From NCBI RefSeq assembly GCF_003001935.1, contig NZ_PVNG01000015.1:186001-250000 (forward strand): DNA of 64,000 nt, in the 5' to 3' direction. The DNA comes from Nonomuraea fuscirosea. GTDB lineage: Bacteria; Actinomycetota; Actinomycetes; Streptosporangiales; Streptosporangiaceae. Position 1 is the stretch's first letter; every line of letters starts with the position of its first letter. Positions 17,393 to 24,956 of the stretch are shown piece after piece. The notes below the pieces were generated by a model that was not told where the DNA came from, ran no database searches, and saw only the letters and a list, made by a program, of their open reading frames with translations. The position numbers were made by a program, and so were the translations under genes.

Positions 17393-18339
17393 CCGTCGAG
17401 ATACTGCCTGCGAACCAGCCCGAGACGTTCTATCGCGGCGCCGGCCGGATCGCCGAGTTCCGCAACGCGCCGGGGCTGCCCGACCGCCCGGAGGACTGGG
17501 TGGGTTCGGTGACCTCCAGGTTCGGGCTCGCCCCATCCGGGCTGTCCACCCTGGCCGACGGCCGTGTACTGGCCGAGGCGATCGCCGCGGACCCGCGCTG
17601 GTGGCTCGGCCCGGAACGCGCCGACACCGGCGTGCTGGTCAAGCTGCTCGACGCCGGCCAGCGGCTGCCCTTACATGTGCACCCTGACCGCCGCTTCGCC
17701 ACCGCGCACCTCGCCTCGCCGTACGGGAAGACCGAGGCATGGGTGATCGTCTCCGCGCGGCCCGGCGCGTACGTCCATCTGGGTTTCGCCCGTGACGTGG
17801 AGGCCGCCGAGCTGGCCGGCTGGGTGGACGGGCAGAAGACCGAGGCGATGCTCGCCGCCACCAACAAGATCCCGGTTGCGGCCGGCGACACGATCCTCTG
17901 CCCGGCCGGGCTTCCGCACGCGATCGGCGACGGCATCCTGCTGGTCGAGGTCCAGGAGCCGACCGACTTCTCGGTGCTGCTGGAGTACGAAGGCTTCGGC
18001 CTCGCCGGCGGTCACCTCGGCCTCGGCTACGACCTGGCGCTGCAGTGCGTTGACCGCGGCGCCTGGACGCCATCACGCCTCGACGAACTCCGCGGGAACC
18101 CAGCGCGCCTGCTGCCCGAGGCTGCGGACGAGTTCTTCGCCGTTCGCCGCCTGTATGGCGGCGAACGCCTGGAGCGTGGCTTCAGCGTGCTGGTCGTGGT
18201 GGCCGGAGAGGGCAGGTTGATCGGCGAAAAGGACGACCTGTCGCTCCAGCGGGGAGACACGCTGCTGGTTCCGTACGCCGCCGGCCCGGTCCTTCTGGAC
18301 GGCCAGGTCGAAGTGATCCGTCTGTCGGCGTCCGCCTGA
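17389..18339 (+). CDS. manA: Mannose-6-phosphate isomerase, class I (zinc cupin)
   Basis: Interconverts mannose 6-phosphate and fructose 6-phosphate or a related pair. 316 aa, cupin fold. Zinc ligands visible are H96 and H98 (PLHVHPD), E116 (GKTEAWVI) and H177 (PAGLPHAIGDG). It starts at ATG 17389 overlapping the kinase stop by ATGA. Last gene of the sugar operon: import, phosphorylation, isomerisation to a ketose phosphate, second phosphorylation, aldol cleavage. A kinase for the first phosphorylation is not obvious, unless the ADP-kinase relative does it. Confidence 0.88.
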   Translation: MTVEILPANQPETFYRGAGRIAEFRNAPGLPDRPEDWVGSVTSRFGLAPSGLSTLADGRVLAEAIAADPRWWLGPERADTGVLVKLLDAGQRLPLHVHPDRRFATAHLASPYGKTEAWVIVSARPGAYVHLGFARDVEAAELAGWVDGQKTEAMLAATNKIPVAAGDTILCPAGLPHAIGDGILLVEVQEPTDFSVLLEYEGFGLAGGHLGLGYDLALQCVDRGAWTPSRLDELRGNPARLLPEAADEFFAVRRLYGGERLERGFSVLVVVAGEGRLIGEKDDLSLQRGDTLLVPYAAGPVLLDGQVEVIRLSASA

Positions 18340-18360
18340 CGGGCTCAGCGCTCCTGCCTT

Positions 18361-18436
18361 CACCGGCATCCGGCGCGCTCGGTCCGGCCGGTCATCGTTC
18401 TCACCTCTGCCTGCGGGAAGAGTGGGATCCTGACTT
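18361..18436 (+). pseudogene. Second, degenerate PIN-domain gene scrap at the end of the sugar island
   Basis: Bases 18385-18409 are identical to 10879-10903 in the PIN-domain fragment left of the island, and TGCGGGAAGA follows at 18412-18421 as in that copy, but with the intervening codons (for DEDDMRKL) deleted. No open frame survives. It marks the right edge of the sugar island. Confidence 0.6.
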
Positions 18437-18475
18437 GAGCCGCAGCGGTTGTTCCGGCGTGCGGAAGAATCGGTA

Positions 18476-19162
18476 CTAGAGCGACTCCAGCGAATTCCAG
18501 ACCTTCACAGTTGCCTGCATTTCATGATAAATGGCTTTTTTCAGTTTCATGACTGCGATGCGCCCTTCTGAGGTTCTGACGCAGAAGATGGAGTCATCCT
18601 CCACCTCTTCCTCGCCCGACTCTCCCCACTCCGTCGTGCCCTGGGTTGAAAGCGTCTCGACGCATTGCCGCCGGGTCGGTGTGGCGGAGCCGTCCCATGG
18701 AGCGAGCGACTGTTCCTGCGCCTTGATCGACTTCACGAAGAAGGACGACGATTCACGGATATCCGCCTTCGCTTCGGACGTGCGAATCGTCGGGGGGACC
18801 TGGTCGAGGTCGACACCGGCGCCCAGGCGTACGACTCCAGTCCACTGCACGGTGGGCTCCGGCGAAGGGGCCGGCGTGGCGCTGGCTTCTGACGAGGGTG
18901 TCGGCCTGCTCGGGGCCGTGCCGGAGGCGGTTGGCGATGTCGCAGGCGGGGGGCTGGTGGCAGAGGACGCCGGCGGGGATTCGTCTTTGCCGCGCAACCA
19001 TCCGTCGCCGAAGAATAAGACAGTCACCCCCAAGATGAGCGACGCCAACACGCCGATTTTCTCTAGCGTCCACTTTCTTGGCGATCGTCCCCTATGGCCG
19101 GACTCGCCGTGGCTCTCGTCTGCGAGGCCCGACCGATCGCCGCCTTGTCGAATTCGGCTCAT
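18476..19162 (-). CDS. Hypothetical single-pass membrane protein with Pro/Ser/Thr-rich linker
   Basis: Function unknown, 228 aa. A basic cytoplasmic N-terminus (about 35 residues) is followed by one TM helix (IGVLASLILGVTVLFFGDGW), then a low-complexity linker of P, S, T and A (about residues 60-105) and an extracellular domain of about 120 residues with two cysteines (RRQCVETL, SIFCVRTSE) that may pair. The domain is rich in charged residues and ends AIYHEMQATVKVWNSLESL. The start ATG 19162 is chosen because the TM layout begins soon after. GC is lower than in the flanking genes. It is divergent from the XRE-ImmA gene with a 123-bp gap. Confidence 0.7.
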   Translation of the reverse strand: MSRIRQGGDRSGLADESHGESGHRGRSPRKWTLEKIGVLASLILGVTVLFFGDGWLRGKDESPPASSATSPPPATSPTASGTAPSRPTPSSEASATPAPSPEPTVQWTGVVRLGAGVDLDQVPPTIRTSEAKADIRESSSFFVKSIKAQEQSLAPWDGSATPTRRQCVETLSTQGTTEWGESGEEEVEDDSIFCVRTSEGRIAVMKLKKAIYHEMQATVKVWNSLESL

Positions 19163-19285
19163 CTGAGCAACCCCATCGCCGTGAGATGGTCTTCGAGGTC
19201 CGGTAGATCCACAGTGCCACATCTTGCGCTAGCGGCGTCGTGTCATGCCAACGGTCACGCACGCATGCCGCGCGATTATCGCAAC

Positions 19286-20377
19286 ATGGGCGACCGTACG
19301 GAGTGGGCAGACGTCGGCGAGCGGGTGCGTGAGTGTCGCATCGCGGCCGATCTGTCGCAAGAGCAGCTTGCCGCGGTCCTCAATCTCGATCGGACGATGA
19401 TCGCGAAGATCGAGCGAGGCATTCGCCGGATAGACGCGCTGGAACTCTCGAAACTCGCGGCGGCGCTGGATGTTCCACTGGCCTATTTCCTCAGTCCGCC
19501 GCCTCTTGTCGTGTCGAGGCGTAGCGAAATGGTGGACGACGGGGATACCGAGGCAGCCCGGCAGTCCTACTCGTTGGAAGTGGCTCTGACCGCATGGCTG
19601 AACGACGTCAGGCAACTCATGGAGATAGGGACACTCTCCGCACCTGCCATCCAGCGCTACGAGGAACCGATTCAGGACGTGCCGGCCGCCCGCCGCGCGG
19701 CCTGGTGGGTGAGAGCGCAAGTCGGTGTGAACAGCGAGCCGATCGACTCGCTCATGAGGGTGTGTGAGCGTTTGGGACAACTGGTCGCGGTTGTGGATGT
19801 GCCAGGCGAGGGAGCATCACTGATCGAAGACGACCTCGCCGTCGCCGTCGTCAGCAAGCGGGGCGAACCCGGGCGCCGCCGGGCAACCGCCGCTCATGAA
19901 CTCGGACATCTGATCATCGGTGACGAGTACTCCACCGACATGGGAGTCCACGTGTCCCGTGACGGAAGAGAAGCGATTGTCGATGCCTTCGCGTCGGAGC
20001 TTCTTCTTCCGATACGCGTGATTGCGGCAGCCGACGGAGCGTCGCTGCGAAGAGAGGATCTGGTCGTTCTCGCCGCCCGGTACCGGACTTCCTGGACTCT
20101 GACCATCCGCCAAGCGGTCGCGGCGGGTGCCGTTGACAAGGTCACTGCCAGGGAGATGCGACAGCGCAATCCCACGAAGGCGGAGCTGATGGAAGCGGTC
20201 GGCTGGGCACCCCAGCCCGACCTCGAACGCGTCCGGGTACCGCCGAGCTATGCACATGCGGTGGTGGAGGCCTACAAGAAGGCGCTCATAACGACGCCGC
20301 GCGCTGTCGAGCTCATGCGGGGGCAACTTGTGGCAGCCGATCTGCCCGTACGGGATGAAGCGGAGCTGGAGCCTTGA
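19286..20377 (+). CDS. XRE-family HTH regulator fused to ImmA/IrrE zinc metallopeptidase
   Basis: About 363 aa. The N-terminal HTH_3 domain (VGERVRECRIAADLSQEQLA followed by AVLNLDRTMIAKIERG) is joined to a COG2856 peptidase with zinc motif HELGH in TAAHELGHLIIGDEY and a downstream acidic helix (VDAFASELLLP). Proteins of this type bind their own promoter or cleave a partner repressor. ATG 19286 is used; an in-frame ATG at 19265 is possible. The stop overlaps a TTG start of the PIN-like gene, so all three following frames are translationally coupled. Candidate antitoxin/regulator of the cassette (inference). Confidence 0.88.
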   Translation: MGDRTEWADVGERVRECRIAADLSQEQLAAVLNLDRTMIAKIERGIRRIDALELSKLAAALDVPLAYFLSPPPLVVSRRSEMVDDGDTEAARQSYSLEVALTAWLNDVRQLMEIGTLSAPAIQRYEEPIQDVPAARRAAWWVRAQVGVNSEPIDSLMRVCERLGQLVAVVDVPGEGASLIEDDLAVAVVSKRGEPGRRRATAAHELGHLIIGDEYSTDMGVHVSRDGREAIVDAFASELLLPIRVIAAADGASLRREDLVVLAARYRTSWTLTIRQAVAAGAVDKVTAREMRQRNPTKAELMEAVGWAPQPDLERVRVPPSYAHAVVEAYKKALITTPRAVELMRGQLVAADLPVRDEAELEP

Positions 20378-20924
20378 GCGACGCGGGACCCGGCCATGTC
20401 CTCGTCTTCGATGCGATGTGCCTCAATCATTTCGCACGAGCGGAACGCTTGGATGTGCTGCGGGACCTCCTGGTGGATGACCGATGCCTCACCACCCATG
20501 TGGTGCGGGAGGAGGTGAGGACGGGCGCTCGGATGCATCCCGCTCTGTTGCGGTCCTGGAGGCGGAGTGGCTTGGCGTGGCGAGGCTGGACTCGATGGAG
20601 GAGATCAAGTGTTTTGTGAAGTGGACCCAGCGCATCGGCTCTTCCGAGCGGAACCTGGGCGAGGCCAGTGTTTTCTCCGCGGCCGAACTGACACCCGGAG
20701 TCGCTATCACGGATGACCGAGAAGCCGTGGCCGTGGGGCGGGCACACGGCCTGAAAGTTCACGGCACCATCTGGCTGCTTCACCGAGCATGCGATCAGGG
20801 GAAGCTCAACGGAGTCGCCGCTGGAAACATCGTGGACTCCCTCGTCGCCACCGGCATGCGCCTGCCTTGTTCTGGTTCCAACTTCGATTCTTATATCCGC
20901 CGCCATCTGGGGTCGCTGTCTTGA
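20374..20924 (+). pseudogene. DUF3368-like PIN-domain nuclease gene with a frameshift
   Basis: The first frame (TTG 20374, in a TTGA overlap) encodes HVLVFDAMCLNHFARAERL with the first PIN aspartate and continues to about GARMHPALLR. The homology then jumps to another frame near 20545-20565 and runs VLEAEWLGVARL, GEASVFSAAE, ITDDREAVAVGRAHGLKVHG, GNIVDSL to 20924. Both parts together match a full DUF3368-like PIN protein (about 180 aa) with GE and DD motifs. The change equals loss of one base. No classical slippery heptamer is seen, so a mutation or sequencing error is more likely than programmed frameshifting. Confidence 0.72.
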
Positions 20925-21196
20925 GCGGTAACTGCAACACGTGCGGATGGTTGGTCCTGGCCCTGCCGGACGTCTTTCCCTGGGTGCGTCACCTTTCTCC
21001 GGATGAGCTTCGTGCCTTCACCTTGGAGCTTGTTGAGGCGCTCTCCGACACGGCCGAATTGGATGTCGTTGCCACCACCCGAGAGGTCATCGTGGGCTGG
21101 CGGGCCACTGCCAGAATCAAGGCGGATCCTGCGCACTACGCCGAGGCTCGCAAGCCTACGAGCGGTGATCTCGGACCGGTGCAGCTCACTGCGTGA
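20921..21196 (+). CDS. Small conserved-looking hypothetical protein in the ImmA-PIN cassette
   Basis: 91 aa, function unknown. It starts at TTG 20921, overlapping the PIN gene stop by TTGA, the same junction type as between the two genes before. The product contains CNTCGW near the N-terminus, a central acidic-hydrophobic helix (DELRAFTLELVEALSDTAEL) and a stretch with VVATTREVIVGWRATARI. No recognisable domain. Coupled translation suggests it works with the PIN protein, for example as antitoxin or accessory factor (inference). Confidence 0.6.
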   Translation: MSGNCNTCGWLVLALPDVFPWVRHLSPDELRAFTLELVEALSDTAELDVVATTREVIVGWRATARIKADPAHYAEARKPTSGDLGPVQLTA

Positions 21197-21315
21197 GCCC
21201 TAAACGCGGAGAACGTTCGCGGCAGGCAGCCGTGGGCCGGAGGTCGTCCTCGCCTGGTCAGTGACGTGACGACGGCCTCGTGTTCATCGTCGCGACGGCC
21301 TTGATCCAGGGAGAG

Positions 21316-22272
21316 CTAGAGGTCGATGACGACCTTGCCGTGTACGTGCCGGCCGGCCTGGAGTTCGACCGCGCGGCGGATCTGGTCGATCGGGAAGGTC
21401 GCCGCGATGGGCACCCGCAGGCGGCCCGTCGCGACCAGGCGGGCGATCTCTTCCAGGGCGCCGGGGGCGGCGTTCGCGCCGTTGGCCGCCGGCACGCCGT
21501 CGATCTGCGCGGCGATGGTGCAGATGCGGTCGTCCGGTACGCCGAGTTTCCTGGCGACGTGCGCCGTCTCCGTTCCGTGCAGGTCGATGGCGGCGGTGAC
21601 GGCGCCGGGAGCGAGGGCTCGGACCCGGTCGGCCAGGCCGTCTCCGTAGGTGACCGGGTCGCCTCCGAGGTCGTGCAGGAAGCCGGCTGAGGCCGCCGAT
21701 CCGGTTCCGATCACGCGCGCGCCCGCGAGCCGGGCCAGTTGGACGGCGAACACCCCGACCCCGCCCGCCGCGCCGCCGATCAGCACGGTGTCGTCCGGGC
21801 CGGGGGCGATCACGGCGAGGGCGGCGGATGCCGTACGGCCGGCGATCGCGAGGGTGGCGGCGGTGCGGTCGTCGACGCCCTCGGGAGTGTGGTGGGCCTC
21901 GTTCGCCGCGACCCCCTCGTCCAGGTCGATCAGCACGAAGTCGGCGACCGCGCGGGACAGCGCGCCCCCGAACACCCGGTCGCCGGGCGCGAAGCCGGTC
22001 ACCCCGTCGCCGGCCTGGTCGACCACGCCCGCGTAGTCGGTCCCGAACCCGGCCGGGAGGCTCAGGCCGAACCGGGCGGCGGTGTCCACGTCGGCGGTCA
22101 TGATCCAGTCCATCGGGTTCAGGCCTGCTGCGGTGACCCGTACGCGGATCTGTCCCGGCCCGGCCTGCGGAGCGGGAACCTCACGGACGTCCAGGACTTC
22201 GGGGCCGCCGAACGCGTCGAGCCGGACCGCCCTGCTCCTGGCCGCCGGCTGCTGAGTGCTCTGTTCCTGCAT
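21316..22272 (-). CDS. Zinc-independent quinone oxidoreductase-type alcohol dehydrogenase (MDR family)
   Basis: NADPH-dependent medium-chain reductase, 318 aa. It has an N-terminal GroES-like domain (RVTAAGLNPMDWIM, GTDYAGVVDQAGDGV) and a Rossmann domain with IGGAAGGVGVFAVQLARLAG. The structural and catalytic zinc ligands are absent, placing it with QOR/zeta-crystallin-like enzymes. The start ATG 22272 has AAGGAGA upstream. It is divergent from a TetR gene with an operator between them, so it is probably induced by a small electrophile or quinone. Confidence 0.9.
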   Translation of the reverse strand: MQEQSTQQPAARSRAVRLDAFGGPEVLDVREVPAPQAGPGQIRVRVTAAGLNPMDWIMTADVDTAARFGLSLPAGFGTDYAGVVDQAGDGVTGFAPGDRVFGGALSRAVADFVLIDLDEGVAANEAHHTPEGVDDRTAATLAIAGRTASAALAVIAPGPDDTVLIGGAAGGVGVFAVQLARLAGARVIGTGSAASAGFLHDLGGDPVTYGDGLADRVRALAPGAVTAAIDLHGTETAHVARKLGVPDDRICTIAAQIDGVPAANGANAAPGALEEIARLVATGRLRVPIAATFPIDQIRRAVELQAGRHVHGKVVIDL

Positions 22273-22302
22273 GTACGCCTGTCTCCTTGGAGGGAACACG
22301 GT

Positions 22303-22324
22303 GAAACGGACTATGCTCCGTTTC
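22303..22324. promoter_or_regulatory. Palindromic operator between oxidoreductase and TetR genes
   Basis: Arms GAAACGGA and TCCGTTTC are perfect reverse complements around CTATGC. The site lies 31 bp from the oxidoreductase ATG and 38 bp from the TetR start and includes TATGCT, a possible -10. It is the obvious binding site for the neighbouring TetR repressor. Confidence 0.65.
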
Positions 22325-22361
22325 CATGAACGACACTAACACAACCGGAGCGTGATCCGTT

Positions 22362-22943
22362 TTGGCTGACGAGGAGATGCGCGCGCCAAGGGCGGACGCA
22401 GTCCGTAACCGCGACCAGTTGCTCGCGGTGGCGACCCGCGCGTTCATGTCGGCTGACGCCGAGCCGTCGATGCGTGCCATCGCCCGCGAGGCCGGGGTCG
22501 GCATCGCCACGCTCTACCGGCATTTCCCGACCCGCGAGTCGCTGGTCGACGCGGTCTACCGGGACCAGGTCGTACGACTGACGACCGGCGCCCGCGAACT
22601 GCTCGGCCGCCTGCCCCCGGCCGAGGCGATGCGACGCTGGATGGACCTGTTCGGGGACTGGATCGCGACCAAGAACGGCATGCTCGACACGCTGCTGACG
22701 ATGATCGAGTCAGGCGAGATCGCCCATGCGCAGACCCGGAGCGAGCTGCTGGCGGCCATCACCACGATCCTCGACGCCGGTCGCGCGGCGGGCGACCTCC
22801 GCTCCGACGTCTCCGCCGAGGACATCGCCGCCTCCCTCATCGGCATCTTCACGGTGGCTCCCCGGCGCGAGCACGAAGCCAAGGCCGGCCGCCTGCTGGA
22901 CCTCCTGATGGACGGTCTCCGTCCCGTTGCTCGACCGGCCTGA
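22362..22943 (+). CDS. TetR/AcrR-family transcriptional repressor
   Basis: 193 aa. The N-terminal HTH reads PSMRAIAREAGVGIATLYRH followed by FPTRESLVDAVY, the standard TetR signature; the C-terminal ligand domain is of the SACE_7040-like type with a helix around WMDLFGDWIATKNGM. Start TTG 22362 is used (GGAGCG 10 bases upstream); ATG 22377 is the alternative and lacks a spaced ribosome site. Divergent to the MDR oxidoreductase, which it probably represses together with itself through the 22303-22324 palindrome. Confidence 0.9.
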   Translation: MADEEMRAPRADAVRNRDQLLAVATRAFMSADAEPSMRAIAREAGVGIATLYRHFPTRESLVDAVYRDQVVRLTTGARELLGRLPPAEAMRRWMDLFGDWIATKNGMLDTLLTMIESGEIAHAQTRSELLAAITTILDAGRAAGDLRSDVSAEDIAASLIGIFTVAPRREHEAKAGRLLDLLMDGLRPVARPA

Positions 22944-23083
22944 GCCCGAGCGACCGACCGCTGATCTCGGGTTGCCACACGGCACCGCTCGGCAGGGGGT
23001 GCGAGCCCGGTCGGCAGCGACGTCGTTCGTAAGGCTCCAGTGCTCCTCACAGACCGTCGCCTGTCGTCGTTACGGGATCAAGG

Positions 23084-23114
23084 TAGAACTGCAGTTAACA
23101 TAACTGTAGTTCTA
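23084..23114. promoter_or_regulatory. Long inverted repeat upstream of the AAA ATPase gene
   Basis: Left arm TAGAACTGCAGTTA (23084-23097), spacer ACA, right arm TAACTGTAGTTCTA (23101-23114): 13 of 14 positions are complementary. Each arm also contains its own near-palindrome AACTGCAGTT or AACTGTAGTT, so it reads as two adjoining operator boxes. It ends 14 bp before GTG 23129 and is AT-rich against the GC-rich background. The binding protein is not identified. Confidence 0.65.
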
Positions 23115-23128
23115 TATCGGAGGTCGTA

Positions 23129-24601
23129 GTGGACAAGCCGACGGAGATCTTTGATCGCGAGTACGAGTGGTCGGCGCTCACCAGGTTCATCACCGATGCC
23201 CAGCCCGGGGCCACCTTGGGTGTGGTCTCCGGTCGCCGACGGCAGGGGAAGACCTTCCTGCTCGATGCCGCGTGCCGGGCGGCCGGTGGGTTCTACTTCG
23301 GTGCGACCGAGGCCGCTGATGCCGAGTCGCTTCGTCGGTTCAGTGCCGCGCTCACCGACTATTCGCGACCCGCGACCCCGTATCACTTCGCCCATTGGTC
23401 CGAAGCCATCGACGCGCTTCTCGCGCTCGGCGCCGAACGTCCGTTGCCTGTGGTGATCGACGAATTTCCGTACCTGGCCAAAGTCAACCCTGAGCTGCCG
23501 TCACTGCTGCAGGAAGCTTTCCGGCCTTTGCGCGATCAGCGGACCGCCTCCCGGACGAGACTCCTGCTCTGCGGCTCTGCTCTGTCCTTCATGGGCAAGC
23601 TCCTGGCGGGCAACGCGCCGCTACGTGGCCGGTCCGGTCTTGACCTGCTTGTTCGCCCGCTCGATCACCGCCTCGCCGCCGAGTTCTGGGGTATCGCCGA
23701 TCCGCGCCTGGCTCTCATGGTCCATGCGATCGTCGGCGGTACGCCCGCCTACAGGCGTGAGTTCGCCCGCGGTGACTCCCCGGCGGACATGGCGGATTTC
23801 GATGATTGGGTGGTCCGTACGGTCCTCAACCCAGAGACGCCTCTCTTCCGGGAGGCGCGCTATCTCCTCGCGGAGGAACCCGACCTCCGTGACACCACCC
23901 TGTACCTGTCCGTGCTGGGTGCGGTAGCCGATGGGAACGCCACTCGCGGTGGCATGGCTGGTTATCTCGAACGTAAGGCCACCGATATCGCGCACCCGAT
24001 CAATGTCCTCGAAGACGCCGGCCTGCTGCGCCGAGATGCCGACGTCTTCCGGGAGAACCGCCCGACCTACCGCATCGCGGAACCGCTGATCGCCTTCTAC
24101 CACGCGATCATGCGGCCCGTCTGGGACCAGTTGGAACGTCCCGGCAGCGCGAACCGGGTCTGGCAAGCCAGCCGCCGCCGTTTCGTCAGCAATGTCCTCG
24201 GCCCTCACTTCGAACAGGTCTGCCGCGACTGGGCCTTGCACCACGCAGAACACGATCTCTTCGGCGGACTGCCCGCCCGCGTGGGGCACGGCACCGTGCA
24301 CGACCCCGCCACCCGCACCGGCCACGAGATCGACGTGGCCGTCATCGGTGTCGCCGACCATGGCAAAGCGCCCCTTCTAGCCATCGGGGAAGCCGAATGG
24401 AACGACACCATGGGTGCGGCGCACATCGATCGGCTCCGGCACATCCGTGATCTCATCACCCGGGCCGGCCGCTATGACACCTCACAGACGAAGCTGATCT
24501 GTTTCGGCGGAGCGGGCTTCAACGACAAGGCCCGCCAAGCGGCAACATCGTCCTCCGAACTCCACCTCGTCGGCCTGCCCGCCCTCTACGGGCGTAACTG
24601 A
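23129..24601 (+). CDS. Archaeal-type AAA ATPase with DUF234/nuclease-like C-terminus
   Basis: 490 aa P-loop protein of the group annotated as ATP-binding protein/DUF234. The Walker A variant is GRRRQGKTFLL, Walker B LPVVIDEFPYL, and a sensor-like RTRLLLCGSALSFM follows. The middle contains a winged-helix region (YLERKATDIAHPINVLEDAG). The C-terminal DUF234-like domain has HEIDVAV and AIGEAEWN, resembling the D and ExE of a PD-(D/E)XK fold. GTG 23129 follows CGGAGG. It stands alone with its own inverted-repeat control site. The role is unknown; defence or mobile-element links have been suggested for relatives, but nothing here proves it. Confidence 0.8.
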   Translation: MDKPTEIFDREYEWSALTRFITDAQPGATLGVVSGRRRQGKTFLLDAACRAAGGFYFGATEAADAESLRRFSAALTDYSRPATPYHFAHWSEAIDALLALGAERPLPVVIDEFPYLAKVNPELPSLLQEAFRPLRDQRTASRTRLLLCGSALSFMGKLLAGNAPLRGRSGLDLLVRPLDHRLAAEFWGIADPRLALMVHAIVGGTPAYRREFARGDSPADMADFDDWVVRTVLNPETPLFREARYLLAEEPDLRDTTLYLSVLGAVADGNATRGGMAGYLERKATDIAHPINVLEDAGLLRRDADVFRENRPTYRIAEPLIAFYHAIMRPVWDQLERPGSANRVWQASRRRFVSNVLGPHFEQVCRDWALHHAEHDLFGGLPARVGHGTVHDPATRTGHEIDVAVIGVADHGKAPLLAIGEAEWNDTMGAAHIDRLRHIRDLITRAGRYDTSQTKLICFGGAGFNDKARQAATSSSELHLVGLPALYGRN

Positions 24602-24911
24602 CCTCGATCGCGGGCTCGGGAGCGCAGTTCTCGGGCTTGGGGCCGGACCAGATTTCGGCGATCATGGGATCGGCGTCACGGAGCCAGGAGACTTGTTCGA
24701 CGGGCAACAGGAGGCAGTCGTCGTCGCTGCCCCATCCGTGGGCGAACAGGAGGAACTGCCGGTAACTCGGCGGGGGCCGCGTGCTCAGCCGCTGTTCCAG
24801 CTCCGCGGACCTCCGCTTCGGCGGCCCAAGGGTACGGCTCGCCGAGTGGACTGATCGCCTGGTGGCCGGTTGCGCGGGGAAGCGTTCAGACCATGCGTAC
24901 TGAGGGCTCAT
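24602..24911 (-). pseudogene. Fragment of an SMI1/KNR4-family protein
   Basis: The minus-strand reading includes AELEQRLSTRPPPSYRQFLL and LLLPVEQVSWLRDADPMIAE, typical of the N-terminal half of SMI1/KNR4 (SUKH) proteins, which often act as immunity or adaptor proteins. The frame continues only into the antisense of the ATPase 3' end, without homology, so the C-terminal half is missing. There is no clear start or ribosome site. Probably a remnant. Confidence 0.5.
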
Positions 24912-24956
24912 CCGGCGGGAAGATGCACGATCACGGGTCTGGGGATGGCGTGGTCG

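Noticed and set aside
20540-20570. Programmed -1 frameshift producing a full PIN protein.
   Set aside because: No slippery heptamer and no stable downstream structure noticed; a one-base loss explains it more simply.
21197-21315. Possible terminator or operator between the cassette and oxidoreductase.
   Set aside because: No convincing stem with T-run or dyad was found in this 119-bp gap.
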